In this document: one piece after another, positions 1-8,600 of the stretch
How positions within the stretch are numbered: the first letter of the stretch is position 1
Layout: each line of letters starts with the position of its first letter
Source: Planctomycetota bacterium
GTDB taxonomy: Bacteria > Planctomycetota > Planctomycetia > Pirellulales > Thermoguttaceae
DNA: 33,423 nt
Reading direction: 5' to 3'
Assembly (NCBI GenBank): GCA_030612765.1
Contig: JAUWNG010000025.1
Location: 1-33,423 of the forward strand
Translations under genes and position numbers: made by a program
Notes under the pieces: model-generated
What the model was told of the DNA's origin: nothing
The model's database searches: none
The model's input: the letters and a program-made list of their open reading frames with translations, nothing else

Positions 1-59
1 AAACGTTTCAGGTAACGCGTCAACTGCGGTTTCAACTGACGAATTTGCTTGGCATCCAT
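1..59 (-). CDS. Transposase N-terminus (IS701-like), cut by window edge
   Basis: Only the first 19 codons are inside the window. They read MDAKQIRQLKPQLTRYLKR and follow a good ribosome binding site (GGGAGGATT, about 65-73 on the minus strand) at normal spacing. From memory of the family, this beginning (a short basic helix MD-KQIR-LKP-L--LKRF) is typical of IS701-family DDE transposases that are abundant in planctomycetes. The rest of the gene, including the catalytic residues, lies outside, so the assignment rests on the N-terminus alone. No terminal inverted repeat can be assigned with confidence. Confidence 0.5.
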   Translation of the reverse strand, partial: MDAKQIRQLKPQLTRYLKR

Positions 60-141
60 ACCCAATCCTCCCATGTGTTCATGAAAGACGTAGATTCCTC
101 AATTTCCGCAAACGATGCAAGGTCAACTTAGCGTTGTAGTA

Positions 142-290
142 CTAAGCGGGTGTCCAAGAATAACTCTTGAGTTTAGGAACCGTCATCCTGAGCGCAGCGA
201 AGGATCTGGCGTGAGGTCCGACGAGATTCTTCGCTACGCTCAGAATGACAAACGCAAAAACACCAAAGTTATCCCTGGACACCCGCTTAG
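142..290. repeat. Nested palindromic repeat (one element inside another)
   Basis: The outer arms lie at 142-164 and 268-290 (core CTAAGCGGGTGTCCA) and match as an inverted repeat at 21 of 23 positions. Inside them is a second inverted repeat at 182-205 and 226-249 (core CCTGAGCGCAGCGAAGGAT), matching at 21 of 24. The inner element is of the same type as the one at 8601-8669. The region 60-353 otherwise shows no convincing gene. Confidence 0.85.
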
Positions 291-353
291 GGTGATTCCC
301 GTTATGCTGCTGCGGTTTCCCCGGCTTAAGCCCCGAGCACGTCCCGGTCGAAG

Positions 354-1088
354 ATGAGGAAGATGGGCACTTCCACCGAACGCGTTCCGTTGGGGCAGAT
401 GGCCGAGCGGTATTGGACCGAATCGCGGCAGCCGCTGGCCAGCCTGGTGTTTATCGCGCCGCTGCTGGTGGTCTACGAGGCAGGTGTTCTGCTGCTGGGG
501 GTCCAAAACGGGGCCGACGCCTTCATGCGGCGGCTGCTGGATATGCTCGGATTCGGCCAGCACCTCGTGCTGCCGATGCTGACAGTTTGCATCCTGCTCG
601 GCTGGCAGCATCTTTCCCGACGGCCGTGGCGGATTTCGGCCGGGGTGGTCTCGACGATGGCCGTCGAAAGCATTTTATTGGGGCTATGCCTCCGTCTGGT
701 CCCGTTCCTGCAGAATTGTGTGCTGGCGGCGATCGACGCCCCGGTCGCCAACATCCTCTACACGAAACTGCAAAACGCCGTGGGATTCATCGGGGCGGGT
801 ATCTACGAGGAACTGCTCTTCCGACTGATCTTGCTCTCGCTTCTGGCCTGGGGATTGCGTCAGACGGGCATGAGACCGTGGATCAGCACCATTGCGGCCG
901 TGCTGCTGAGCAGTCTGATTTTCGCCGCCGCACATCACGTCGGTCCCGGCGGATTGCCCTTCCAGCCGTTCGACTTCCTCTTTCGCACCATCGCGGGTGT
1001 GTTCTTTTCGATAGTGTTCATCTATCGCGGATTCGGCATCGCCGCCGGCAGCCACGCCGCCTACGACATTCTGGTGGGTGTGTTTTAG
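354..1088 (+). CDS. CPBP family intramembrane metalloprotease
   Basis: This 244-residue protein is largely hydrophobic with about six to seven membrane segments. It carries the CPBP/Abi (CAAX-processing-like) motifs: EExxxR at residues 152-157 (YEELLFR), a second motif with His194/His195 after a hydrophobic helix (FAAAHH), and a late histidine at 234 (GSHAAYD). In this family the glutamates and histidines form the intramembrane metal site; bacterial members act in membrane proteolysis or immunity-like roles, and the substrate here is unknown. The start at 354 has no clear ribosome binding site, and ATG 363 or 399 is possible. It is one of only two clear plus-strand genes and converges on mutS, with 37 bases between the ends. 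Confidence 0.85.
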   Translation: MRKMGTSTERVPLGQMAERYWTESRQPLASLVFIAPLLVVYEAGVLLLGVQNGADAFMRRLLDMLGFGQHLVLPMLTVCILLGWQHLSRRPWRISAGVVSTMAVESILLGLCLRLVPFLQNCVLAAIDAPVANILYTKLQNAVGFIGAGIYEELLFRLILLSLLAWGLRQTGMRPWISTIAAVLLSSLIFAAAHHVGPGGLPFQPFDFLFRTIAGVFFSIVFIYRGFGIAAGSHAAYDILVGVF

Positions 1089-1929
1089 CGGACCGTTGAA
1101 TGGAACAATTTCCGGGCTGCTTTCATCAATTCTTCGTCTCTTCGGCCAACGTCGCCTGCCATTGCTGAAGCCGTTGGAACGCCTCGATCGGAGTGAGATG
1201 GTTCAGATCGAGCCGGCGCAGCTCGTCCACCAGCGGATGGTCGGCCGGGCCGAACAGCGTCAATTGCAGCCGCGTCGGTTTCGGTCCGTCCGGTCGCCGG
1301 GCAATCTTCGCCCGCCCCTCGGCGTCCAGGTGCTCTTCTTCCAGTTGGGCCAAGATGTCCTTCGACCGCTCGATCACCTCCCGCGGCACGCCCGCCAGCC
1401 GGGCAACGTGTATCCCATAGCTCTTGTCGGCCGCGCCGGCGACGATCTTATGCAGGAAGATCACCTTGTCGTCCCACTCGCGCACCGCCACGTTCAGGTT
1501 CTTCACCCCCGGAAACGATTGCTCCAGGTCGGTCAGCTCGTGATAGTGCGTGGCGAAGAGCGTGCGGCAGCCGATCCGCTCGTGCAGATATTCAACCACC
1601 GACCAAGCCAGCGAGATGCCGTCGTAGGTGCTGGTGCCCCGGCCGATCTCGTCGAGTATCACCAGACTCCGCGCCGTGGCCGCGTTCAGAATCCGCGCCG
1701 TCTCGATCATCTCGACCATGAAAGTGCTTTGGCCGCGGGTCAGTTCGTCGCTGGCCCCGACGCGGGCGAATATCCGGTCGGCCACGCCGATCGTCGCCCG
1801 GCGGGCGGGCACGAAACTGCCGATCTGTGCCATCAACGTCAGCAGCGCCACTTGCCGGATGTACGTGCTCTTTCCGGCCATGTTCGGCCCGGTTATCAGC
1901 AGAATTGTGCCGCCGCTTGCGGCTTCGCA

Positions 1930-1994
1930 CTGTTGCCCTTGATCGCCTCACCCCCGGCCCCTCTCCCAACGGGAGAGGGGAGCATGTTTTCGCA
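1930..1994. repeat. 65-bp repeat element inserted in mutS before Walker A
   Basis: On the plus strand the segment contains CTCACCCCCGGCCCCTCTCC followed by an inverted copy (CTCTCCC-AAC-GGGAGAG). The same consensus occurs at 14268-14310 and 18516-18556 outside genes. It is bounded by TTCGCAC direct repeats at 1924-1930 and 1989-1995, which resemble a target duplication. An alternative and slightly larger insertion of 86 bp is bounded by CCGCCG at 1910-1915 and 1996-2001. Both lengths leave remainder 2 on division by 3, so removing either restores the MutS frame. Confidence 0.8.
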
Positions 1995-2646
1995 CCCGCC
2001 GGCCAACGTGTCGTTAGGGACGAACTTCCCTTCCGGCTCGACCACCTCCAGCACCGGATGCCGCCCGTCGATGATCCGCAACACCGGCTCCTCGACAACC
2101 TCCGGCCGGCAGTAGTTCCGCGTTCGGGCCAGATCGGCCAGGCCCGCCAACACGTCGATTGCGGCCAGCGCCGCGGCGGTCGCCTGCAACCGCCGCCGAT
2201 CCGCGGCCACGATTTCACGCAAGTCCTGAAACAGTTTATATTCCAGTTCATTGGCCTGCTGGTCGGCCGTCAGCACCTTCTCCTCGTACTCCTTCAACTC
2301 CGGCGTGATGTATCGTTCGGCGTTTTTGATCGTCTGTTTGCGGATATACTCGGCCGGGACCTTGTCGCGGTGCGAGTTCGTCACCTCGATGTAGTAGCCG
2401 AAAACCTGGTTAAAGCCGACCTTCAAGCTGGGTATGCCCGTCCGTTGGGTCTCTTGTGACTGGTATCGTGCGATCCACTGCTTGCCGCCGTGGGCCAACT
2501 TGCGCAGGGCGTCCAACTCCGCGCTGAAGCCCTCGCGGATGAAACCGCCGTCGCGGCTGGTGAGCGGACATTCCTCGGCCAGCGCCGCCTCCAACGTAGA
2601 GCGAAGCTCGGGGCACAGGTCGATCGCCGCCTCCAGTTCGGCCAAT

Positions 2647-2716
2647 AAGGGGGACAGGTCCGATTTGTGCGAAGCACCCTTCGGGCCGCTCTGCGGCAAA
2701 TCGGACCTGTCCCCTT
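2647..2716. repeat. In-frame palindromic element within mutS
   Basis: The arms at 2650-2666 and 2698-2714 are perfect 17-bp inverted repeats (core GGGGACAGGTCCGATTT) around a 31-base loop that itself holds small inverted repeats. It is translated as an extra segment (about AKGDRSDL to KSDLS) between KAKLAAR and PLLAELEAAID of MutS, a place where the family has no such insert. The reading frame is kept. Confidence 0.8.
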
Positions 2717-3985
2717 TCGCCCGCGCGGCGAGTTTCGCTTTGACCGCCGGGAGCGACTTGAGCGTGCGGCCGAGGAAGCTCAAGTCACGGGGACTTGCCC
2801 GGCCGGTGGTCGCGCGGGTCAACAGCCGTTCGACGTCGTACATCCGCCGGAGCGACTCACCTAGTTCGGCGCAGAGCGATGGGTTGCCGAGCAATTCCTC
2901 CACCGCGTCGAGCCGGGCGCGGATCGCCGCCACGTCGGTCAAGGGGTTGGCGACCCACTCGGCCAGCAGCCGCGCGCCCATCGGCGTCCGCGTTCGGTCG
3001 AGCACCCACACCAGCGAACCCTCGCGGCGGCCGTCTCGGATCGTGCGGCTGATCTCCAGGCTGCGGCGGCTCGACTGGTCGATCTCCAGCGTGTTCGACG
3101 CGCGATACGGCGTCAGCCGGTCGATATGATCGAGCGAACTCTTCTGCGTCTCGGTCAGATAGTCGAGAACGGCGCCGGCGGCGCGGATCGCTTGCCGGTC
3201 CGTCTCGTCGTCGGAGAAACCGAAGCCTTCAAGCCCCGCCGTGCCGAAGTGCTTGGCCAGCGTCTGTTCGGCGGTTTGCCGGGAAAAGGCCCAATCCGGC
3301 CGGCGAGTGACCATCATCCGCTCATCGAGGTCCGGCGTCAGCGGCGGGGAGTCTTCGCCGAGCAGACATTCGGCCGGGGCGAGCCGGGCCAGCTGGTCGG
3401 GCAACTGATGGGCGGGAAATCCGGCCGCCATGAACCGACCCGTGGAAAGCTCCACCCACGCCAAACCGGCCGGATCGCCCGACGCCACCGCCGCCAGGTA
3501 GTTGTTCTCGCGGGGATCGAGCAGGGCGTCGTCGGTCACTGTGCCGGGCGTGACGATCCGGGTCACCTCGCGGCGCACCAGCCCCTTGGCCAGTTTTGGG
3601 TCTTCGACCTGGTCGCAGACGGCCGCCCGCATCCCCGCCGCGATCAGCTTGCCCAAATAGCTTTCCAGCTGGTGGTGTGGAAAGCCGGCCATCGCCGTGG
3701 CGTTCTCTCCTTTTTCGCGGCTGGTCAGGGCGAGGTTCAAGACTCGGGCGGCGGTCCGCGCGTCGTCGTGAAACATCTCGTAAAAATCGCCCATGCGAAA
3801 CAACAGCAAAGCGTCGGGGCAGGCCCGTTTCGCTTCCTCGTACTGCTTCATCATGGGTGTAAGCGCCATGCCGCCCATGCTAACAGTGGGAGCGAGACGT
3901 TGGAAGGGGGAGAAGGTGAGAAGGAGTGAGGGCTGGCCGCTTCAGCGGTCGGTTGACCGCTTGCGGCTTCGCACGCGCGTCCGGA

Positions 3986-4645
3986 TTACGCCGCGTCGAC
4001 CATGTCGCTCTGTTGACAGGCGGCTATATCGGGACCGAACATCGTCCGGCGGATTTCCCGGAGCAGCCCGGGGTCCACTTGGGCCAGCTCGCCGAGCAAG
4101 CGGCGTTCGCCGGCCGGACGCATCGCGCCGAGCATTTTCACGACGTTGGCAATACCGCCGCCGGCCCGAGGCCTCGTGCCGTCCGAAAGTCGGCGTTGGA
4201 TCGCCGTCTCCACATCCCGAATGACTTCCGGGCTGGGCCGGTCCATCGTGGCGATTCGACGGACGACCGAGGTCTGACGTTCCGTCGGCAAGGCATCCAG
4301 CGTTTCGGCGGCCAGATCGACTGGTAAATGGGAAAGAACCAGCGCGATCGACTGCGGGCGTTCCTCCGCCAGCAGGTCTGACAGCGTTTTCGGCTTCGTG
4401 TCGTGTAGAAAGTGGAACGGTTGGGGCCTTTCCGAGTCGCTTGCTTTCGGGCGAGCGGTCCCGGCGGTGGTAAACTCGCGGACCACCGCCGCTTGCTCAT
4501 CGCGGTCGAGCCGTCCGAGGCGGGCCATTTCTTCGCCGACCATCGCCGACCGCGCCGGGCCAAGCCGGCCAAGCAATTCGGCGGTACGCTGCCGGGACAG
4601 GCTCAGCAACACGACCGCGGCTTTGCGAAGATCGGAGATCCCCAT
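3986..4645 (-). CDS. FliG-like flagellar switch protein lacking the C-terminal torque domain
   Basis: The 219-residue product has the FliG N-terminal domain (DLRKAAVVLLSLSRQRTAELLGRL, residues 5-28; GEEMARL, 37-43), the middle domain with the EHPQ-type motif (LLAEERPQSIALVLSHLP) and VVRRIATMDRPSPEVIRDVE, and the following ARM-like helices ending in LREIRRTMFG. Full FliG proteins run to about 330 residues. The last ~110 residues, which include the charged helix that meets the MotA stator, are missing, and the TAA stop is not followed by matching sequence. FliG normally joins the MS ring (FliF) to FliM in the C-ring. No other flagellar gene adjoins it; a FliM-like gene lies at 18743-19621. It may be a decayed gene or a FliG-like paralogue with another role. 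Confidence 0.75.
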   Translation of the reverse strand: MGISDLRKAAVVLLSLSRQRTAELLGRLGPARSAMVGEEMARLGRLDRDEQAAVVREFTTAGTARPKASDSERPQPFHFLHDTKPKTLSDLLAEERPQSIALVLSHLPVDLAAETLDALPTERQTSVVRRIATMDRPSPEVIRDVETAIQRRLSDGTRPRAGGGIANVVKMLGAMRPAGERRLLGELAQVDPGLLREIRRTMFGPDIAACQQSDMVDAA

Positions 4646-4786
4646 GGCGCATATTCCCGGCGCAAGAGTAGTTGTGCGCCATTATCGGCGGTTCGAGGGA
4701 GGGGACTTTAACGAAACGCGTCACATCATAAAGCCGCGACCGGTGGTTGCGCTGATGGCACGGGGCGCGACCGCCGCCAAGCGGCT

Positions 4787-5278
4787 TTATGGAGAGCCGG
4801 ACAACTCGCAGACGGCCGAGCAGCCCGCCCCCTCGCCGATCTCGACGTGCACCATCGAGGGCGGGCGGCCGCCGAGGGATTTCAGGGCGTCGCGCAGCCG
4901 CTCGCCGACGTACTCGGCCAGCAGTTCAGTGGTCGTGTTGGCGATCGGCAACAGCAGACAATCATCTTCGGGGAATACCCAGCGCCGATCGGCGAAAACG
5001 ACCTCGATCCGGCCCGATTCCGTCGAGATGCTGATGTTCGGGTGCCGCGTGGGCAGCAACATCCGATGGTCCAACTCGGCGACGATCTTTTCCAATGCGT
5101 CGCGGACGACGTGGAAATCGAAGACACACTGGTCCTCGTCCAAAGGTCCGTGAATTTCGGCAGCCACGCGGTAACCGTGCCCGTGTAGCCGCTCGCACTC
5201 GCCGTTTCGCCAGACGATGAAGTGCGAGGCGTGAAAGCCCAAGCCGTCGCCGCCGATGCAAATATGGAAGTCGTGCAT
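4787..5278 (-). CDS. 6-pyruvoyl-tetrahydropterin synthase / QueD family enzyme
   Basis: The 163-residue product has the QueD/PTPS signature. The zinc ligands are His19 (FHASHF), His32 and His34 (LHGHGY), the catalytic Cys is Cys28 (GECERLHGH), and a conserved FDF, a LDHRMLL segment and a C-terminal Glu-rich motif (VEIGEGAGCSAVCE) follow. QueD makes 6-carboxytetrahydropterin for queuosine; related PTPS enzymes make 6-pyruvoyl-tetrahydropterin. Cys at position 28 fits QueD or PTPS rather than the PTPS-III folate variant, but the exact product cannot be decided. ATG 5278 (MHDFHICIGG) is chosen because the frame upstream of it is translated repeat (5306-5366), not conserved protein. No other queuosine gene is present in the window. 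Confidence 0.85.
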   Translation of the reverse strand: MHDFHICIGGDGLGFHASHFIVWRNGECERLHGHGYRVAAEIHGPLDEDQCVFDFHVVRDALEKIVAELDHRMLLPTRHPNISISTESGRIEVVFADRRWVFPEDDCLLLPIANTTTELLAEYVGERLRDALKSLGGRPPSMVHVEIGEGAGCSAVCELSGSP

Positions 5279-5305
5279 AATAGAGAACCAATCGTCGTCC
5301 CGAAC

Positions 5306-5366
5306 GGGTGGCACGGGCATCTTGCCCGTGCTCCGGCCAACACTGGCAAAACGCCAGTGCCACCCC
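5306..5366. repeat. Palindromic repeat of the GGTGGCAC/GTGCCACC type
   Basis: The element has outer ends GGGTGGCAC and GTGCCACCC and two internal hairpins (GCACGGGCATCTTGCCCGTGC and CACTGGCAAAACGCCAGTG). It fills most of the gap between the QueD gene and the protease-like gene. The same element is found inside folP (19917-19976). Confidence 0.85.
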
Positions 5367-5370
5367 ACCG

Positions 5371-6210
5371 CTAGTTATCCTCGTCCTCGTCGGATGTCCT
5401 CTCGTCCTCGGCGTCCTTGGCGATTTCCTCCTTGGCCTGGGGCACGAGTCGGGCCACGTCGGCGGCGGGCAGAATCAGATGCTTGGGCGTCGCCTGCAAG
5501 CGGAGCACGTTCGTCGAGCCGCCCTCGGATTTCACGCATCGGCAGACGATGCCGAGCAATTTGCCCTCTCGGTCGAACACCGGCGCGCCCAACGTGCCAA
5601 GGCTGTTCAGATAGCACGTCCTCGGCTGGGAGATCGTGGCCACGATTCTGCCCAACCGGATCGTGGGAACGTAATTCAGATCGTCGTTGGCACGGGCGAT
5701 CAAGACCGTCGGATCGAGCGCCTCGGCCGGCGAGACCGCGTCGTCGAGCGGGATCGCCGCAATCTTCTCTTGGGTCTGCTCGTCCAGCGGCTCGAGCGGC
5801 GCGAGAAAAGCCAGGTCGAGGTCTTCGTCCTCGAGCACTACTCGAGCGGGCACTTCCGTGCCGTCGGCCAGCCGATACTTGACCTCCTGCACCTGGCTGT
5901 CCAGTTCCAGGTTCCGCATCGCGCCCCCGCTACCTCGGCGGATCTTCACCTGTGGATTGAGGTTCGTCAACGCCGTCACCGCCAATCCGCCGGGGTCGAT
6001 GATCGTCGCGACGCACTCGGTCTTGCGCTCCTGGCTAGGGACGGAAATACCAACACCCCGGACCTCGAACTTCAGCACGGCGGAGAGGGTGATTATGCCC
6101 TTTTCGTAGGTTTGCAGCGTCTTCCGCGCCGCGGCAACTTCGTCCTGGGCCAGGAGCGTTCCGGCCGTCAAACAGACGCACAGGCACGCACTCAGCATAG
6201 TCTTGAACAT
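5371..6210 (-). CDS. Exported HtrA/trypsin-fold protein with a lost catalytic triad
   Basis: The 279-residue product starts with a signal peptide (MFKTMLSACLCVCLTAGTLLAQ) after a good ribosome binding site (AAAGGAAAA); this start at 6210 is preferred to one at 6261. It follows the trypsin-like layout of the HtrA gene upstream but lacks the active residues. The Ser site GNSGGP is GTLGAP (Leu207), the His site TNxH is TALT (Thr82), and only the Asp-like DLAF (Asp132) remains. There is no PDZ domain; the C-terminus is acidic (DAEDERTSDEDEDN). It lies 138 bases downstream of the active HtrA gene on the same strand. A likely role is that of a non-catalytic partner or binding protein in the periplasm, but this is inference. 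Confidence 0.7.
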   Translation of the reverse strand: MFKTMLSACLCVCLTAGTLLAQDEVAAARKTLQTYEKGIITLSAVLKFEVRGVGISVPSQERKTECVATIIDPGGLAVTALTNLNPQVKIRRGSGGAMRNLELDSQVQEVKYRLADGTEVPARVVLEDEDLDLAFLAPLEPLDEQTQEKIAAIPLDDAVSPAEALDPTVLIARANDDLNYVPTIRLGRIVATISQPRTCYLNSLGTLGAPVFDREGKLLGIVCRCVKSEGGSTNVLRLQATPKHLILPAADVARLVPQAKEEIAKDAEDERTSDEDEDN

Positions 6211-6247
6211 GATACGTTTTCCTTTGGATGGGTTGTAACGAGATCGT

Positions 6248-6340
6248 GTAGGGTGGGACAAGCACAGCGCGGTCCCACCACGATTTCCATGAAAACTTTT
6301 CCCCTCTTGGTGGGACTGCGCTGCGCTTGTCCCACCCTAC
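6248..6340. repeat. Long inverted repeat between the two HtrA-type genes
   Basis: The arms at 6248-6280 and 6308-6340 (ends GTAGGGTGGGACAAGC and GCTTGTCCCACCCTAC) match at 31 of 33 positions. Related copies are at 22975-23074 (complete) and 28159-28189 (half). It could act as a transcript-stabilizing or terminating hairpin between the genes. Confidence 0.85.
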
Positions 6341-6348
6341 TTTCGGAG

Positions 6349-8427
6349 TCACCGGTAATCCGGCTCGATTTCGCAGAACAGGGTGTGGATGCCGCGACGC
6401 ACGAAGAAGACCACCCGGCGCGGTTTCTCCTTGCGGATGTCTTCGAGCACCGACTTCAACTCGGCGACGGTCGGAGTAGGTTTGCCGTCGATGTAGATAA
6501 CGAAGTCGCCGCCGCGCAGTCCGCCCAGCGAGGCCCAACCGCCGTTTTCGACCTTCTGCAACAATACCCCCTGCAAATCGTCGGGAATCCGCCGCTTCAG
6601 CCGATCGGCGTAGGTCAACTCGCGGGCGGCAAACTCGAAATCGGCGTCCTTCATGCTCTTCACGTCCCTCTCGCCGGCCGGAGCGGCCTCCAAGGCCATT
6701 TCCAGCTCGAGCGGTTTGCCGTTGCGGACGATCTTCAGCATGGCCTTGCCACCTACCCGGAGCCGGCGGACCATCGCGTTGAACACTTTCTGGTCGCCGG
6801 GCTGCGAGGCTTTGACTTTCTTGCCGTTGACGGCGACGATGATGTCGCCGACCTCGACGCCGGCTTTATCAGCCGCCTGGCCCTTGAAAACGTCGGTTAC
6901 CCGGACGCCGCGCCGGCCCGACATACCCAGCAAGTCGGCCAGATCGGAGGTCAACACCTGCACGTCGATACTCGACCAGGGCTTGCTGGCCGAGGCCGGG
7001 CGGTTGCGGTTCTCCTCCTCGCCGATCTTTACGACCGTCATAAGCTGTTTCGTGCCGCGTTCGATTTGGACCAGCACCGGCACGCGATTCTCTTTCCCCT
7101 CGATCAGTTCGGCGGTAATTCGTTCCAACGCGGCAATGTCCTCGACCGGCTTGCCATCAATCTGAAGAATCACGTCCTCGGGTCGGATGGGTAGTTTGGC
7201 GGTGGCGGCCCCGCCTCCGCCGCGCACCGAGTGGACCAACACGCCGCGGGTGTCCTTGCGGTGGCGCTCCAGGGCCATCATCCGCGTGATATCGCGTACG
7301 GCGATGCCCCACGACTTCAGTTCCCGAGGATCGCCCAGTGCGCGTTGAAGCGATTCGGTCGTCGCTCGAGCCACGTGCTCCTCACCGTCGCGGAGATAGG
7401 CAACCTCGACGGTTTCGCCCACCGGAGTGGCGAATACAAGCTGATTAAGCAGCGGAAGGTGCTCGGGCAACTCGGCGTCGACCGGCTGGCCGCGATAACG
7501 GACGACAACGTCGCCGGCGCGGATTCCGGCCTTCTCGGCCGGCGAATCCTCGACCACTCCCGAGACCAACGCGCCCCGCTCGTTCTTGTCGCTTTTCAGC
7601 CGGGGCTGGAACTCGATGCCGATCCAACTGCGGGTGACATGCCCTTGCCGGATCAGTTGATCGACGACGTCCTTTGCCAAATTGCTGGGTATGGCGCCGC
7701 CGAGCGAGCCGAGGCCGATCTCGTTGATGCCGACGATCTCGCCCGCCAGATTAACCAGCGGACCGCCGCTGTTGCCGCCGAAGATCACGGCGTCGTGTCC
7801 GATCCAACGGACGATCCGGCCCACGTCCTCGCCGTCCAGGCGGAAAGATCCCTTCATCGCCTTGGGCATAATCATCCGCACGTTGCTGACGATGCCGCGG
7901 GTGACCGACTGGGAGACGGCCATCGGGCTACCCATCGCCAACACCACATCGCCGACCTTAAGTTTGCTCGAATCGCCCCAGGCGGCAACGGCCAACGGCC
8001 GTTCGGGGGTTTTGCGCGTGTCGAGCTTCAGCTTCAACACGGCCAGATCGCTCAGCGGATCGGTGCCGATCAGGTCGGCCTCGACCTCCTCGCCGTCGGC
8101 CAGGGTGCATGTGATCCGTACGGCGTGGCCGGCCACGTGGTGATTGGTGACGATGTATCCGTCGGAAGATATGATCGCTCCACTGCCGGCAGCCCGCCGC
8201 CGCTGCATCCGCCCGCCGCTGGGTTTCTCCGATACAACATATATACGGACCAGCGCCGGATAGACTTTCTGGATGGCCGGCTCAATCTGCACTCGACCCG
8301 TCGCGTCGTCTGCCGCGGGCGAATCGGCCGCCGACAAAGCTCCACAATAAACCAACGAGGCTCCGAGCAATACCGCGACGAAAAATCGATTTGTTCTCTT
8401 CAACCGCAACGATGATCGGCGATTCAT
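6349..8427 (-). CDS. HtrA/DegP-type serine protease with several PDZ domains
   Basis: The 692-residue product begins with a basic n-region and hydrophobic segment (FFVAVLLGASLVYCGALSAA), so it is exported. The trypsin-like domain has an intact triad: His97 (VTNHHVAG), Asp127 (LSDLAVL) and Ser220 (GGNSGGPLV). At least three, probably four, PDZ modules follow, recognizable from segments such as DSPAEKAGIRAGDVVVRYRG, LPIRPEDVILQIDGKP, QAADKAGVEVGDIIVAVNGK and GGLRGGDFVIYIDGKP. HtrA proteases usually carry one or two PDZ domains, so the tail is long. The role is periplasmic protein quality control; the substrates are unknown. The catalytically dead relative at 5371-6210 is downstream on the same strand. 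Confidence 0.9.
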   Translation of the reverse strand: MNRRSSLRLKRTNRFFVAVLLGASLVYCGALSAADSPAADDATGRVQIEPAIQKVYPALVRIYVVSEKPSGGRMQRRRAAGSGAIISSDGYIVTNHHVAGHAVRITCTLADGEEVEADLIGTDPLSDLAVLKLKLDTRKTPERPLAVAAWGDSSKLKVGDVVLAMGSPMAVSQSVTRGIVSNVRMIMPKAMKGSFRLDGEDVGRIVRWIGHDAVIFGGNSGGPLVNLAGEIVGINEIGLGSLGGAIPSNLAKDVVDQLIRQGHVTRSWIGIEFQPRLKSDKNERGALVSGVVEDSPAEKAGIRAGDVVVRYRGQPVDAELPEHLPLLNQLVFATPVGETVEVAYLRDGEEHVARATTESLQRALGDPRELKSWGIAVRDITRMMALERHRKDTRGVLVHSVRGGGGAATAKLPIRPEDVILQIDGKPVEDIAALERITAELIEGKENRVPVLVQIERGTKQLMTVVKIGEEENRNRPASASKPWSSIDVQVLTSDLADLLGMSGRRGVRVTDVFKGQAADKAGVEVGDIIVAVNGKKVKASQPGDQKVFNAMVRRLRVGGKAMLKIVRNGKPLELEMALEAAPAGERDVKSMKDADFEFAARELTYADRLKRRIPDDLQGVLLQKVENGGWASLGGLRGGDFVIYIDGKPTPTVAELKSVLEDIRKEKPRRVVFFVRRGIHTLFCEIEPDYR

Positions 8428-8600
8428 GGAAGGCAGTCCCAGCGTAAGGGGGGTGGAAAGGGGTGTGGCCAGTCGTACGCAAGCATACGTGCTCGGGCTT
8501 CTAGGTAAGTTGCCGCGAACAGTTAAGTCTTGCAGACTTTTCGGGTAAATGCAAGTACGCTGGTTTTATGGGCTTCTGTTGCGGAAAGTGCCATTGGCTC

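Larger units (their letters stand above)
1126..3878 (-). pseudogene. mutS: mutS, DNA mismatch recognition ATPase, frameshifted by a repeat insertion
   Basis: MutS binds mismatched DNA and recruits MutL. The N-terminal frame (stop at 1896-1898) contains the mismatch-reading motif GDFYEMF near residues 30-36 and the connector, lever and clamp domains. The C-terminal frame resumes before 1881 with Walker A (TGPNMAGKS), Walker B ([12 protein letters not shown]) and FATHYHE. The two frames differ by two bases. An inserted 65-bp segment (about 1930-1994), bounded by the 7-bp direct repeat TTCGCAC at 1924-1930 and 1989-1995, causes the shift; without it the reading is continuous through ...[22 protein letters not shown] second palindromic element (2647-2716) lies in the clamp region but stays in frame. 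Minus the insertions, the length is about 875 residues, normal for MutS. Separate fragments would split the ATPase from the DNA-binding part, so the gene is probably inactive. The start could be ATG 3878 or 3869. Confidence 0.85.

Noticed and set aside
1126-2115. Long open frames on the plus strand opposite mutS
   Set aside because: They mirror the codon pattern of mutS and of GC-rich DNA; none has a recognizable protein motif, while the minus strand carries clear MutS motifs.
4787-5368. Longer QueD start at 5368
   Set aside because: The extra 30 residues are encoded by the palindromic repeat at 5306-5366 and are not like the family; ATG 5278 gives the usual N-terminus.
5308-7194. A 628-codon plus-strand open frame opposite the HtrA-type genes
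   Set aside because: It spans two real minus-strand genes and the repeat between them, has no domain or ribosome site, and is a shadow frame.
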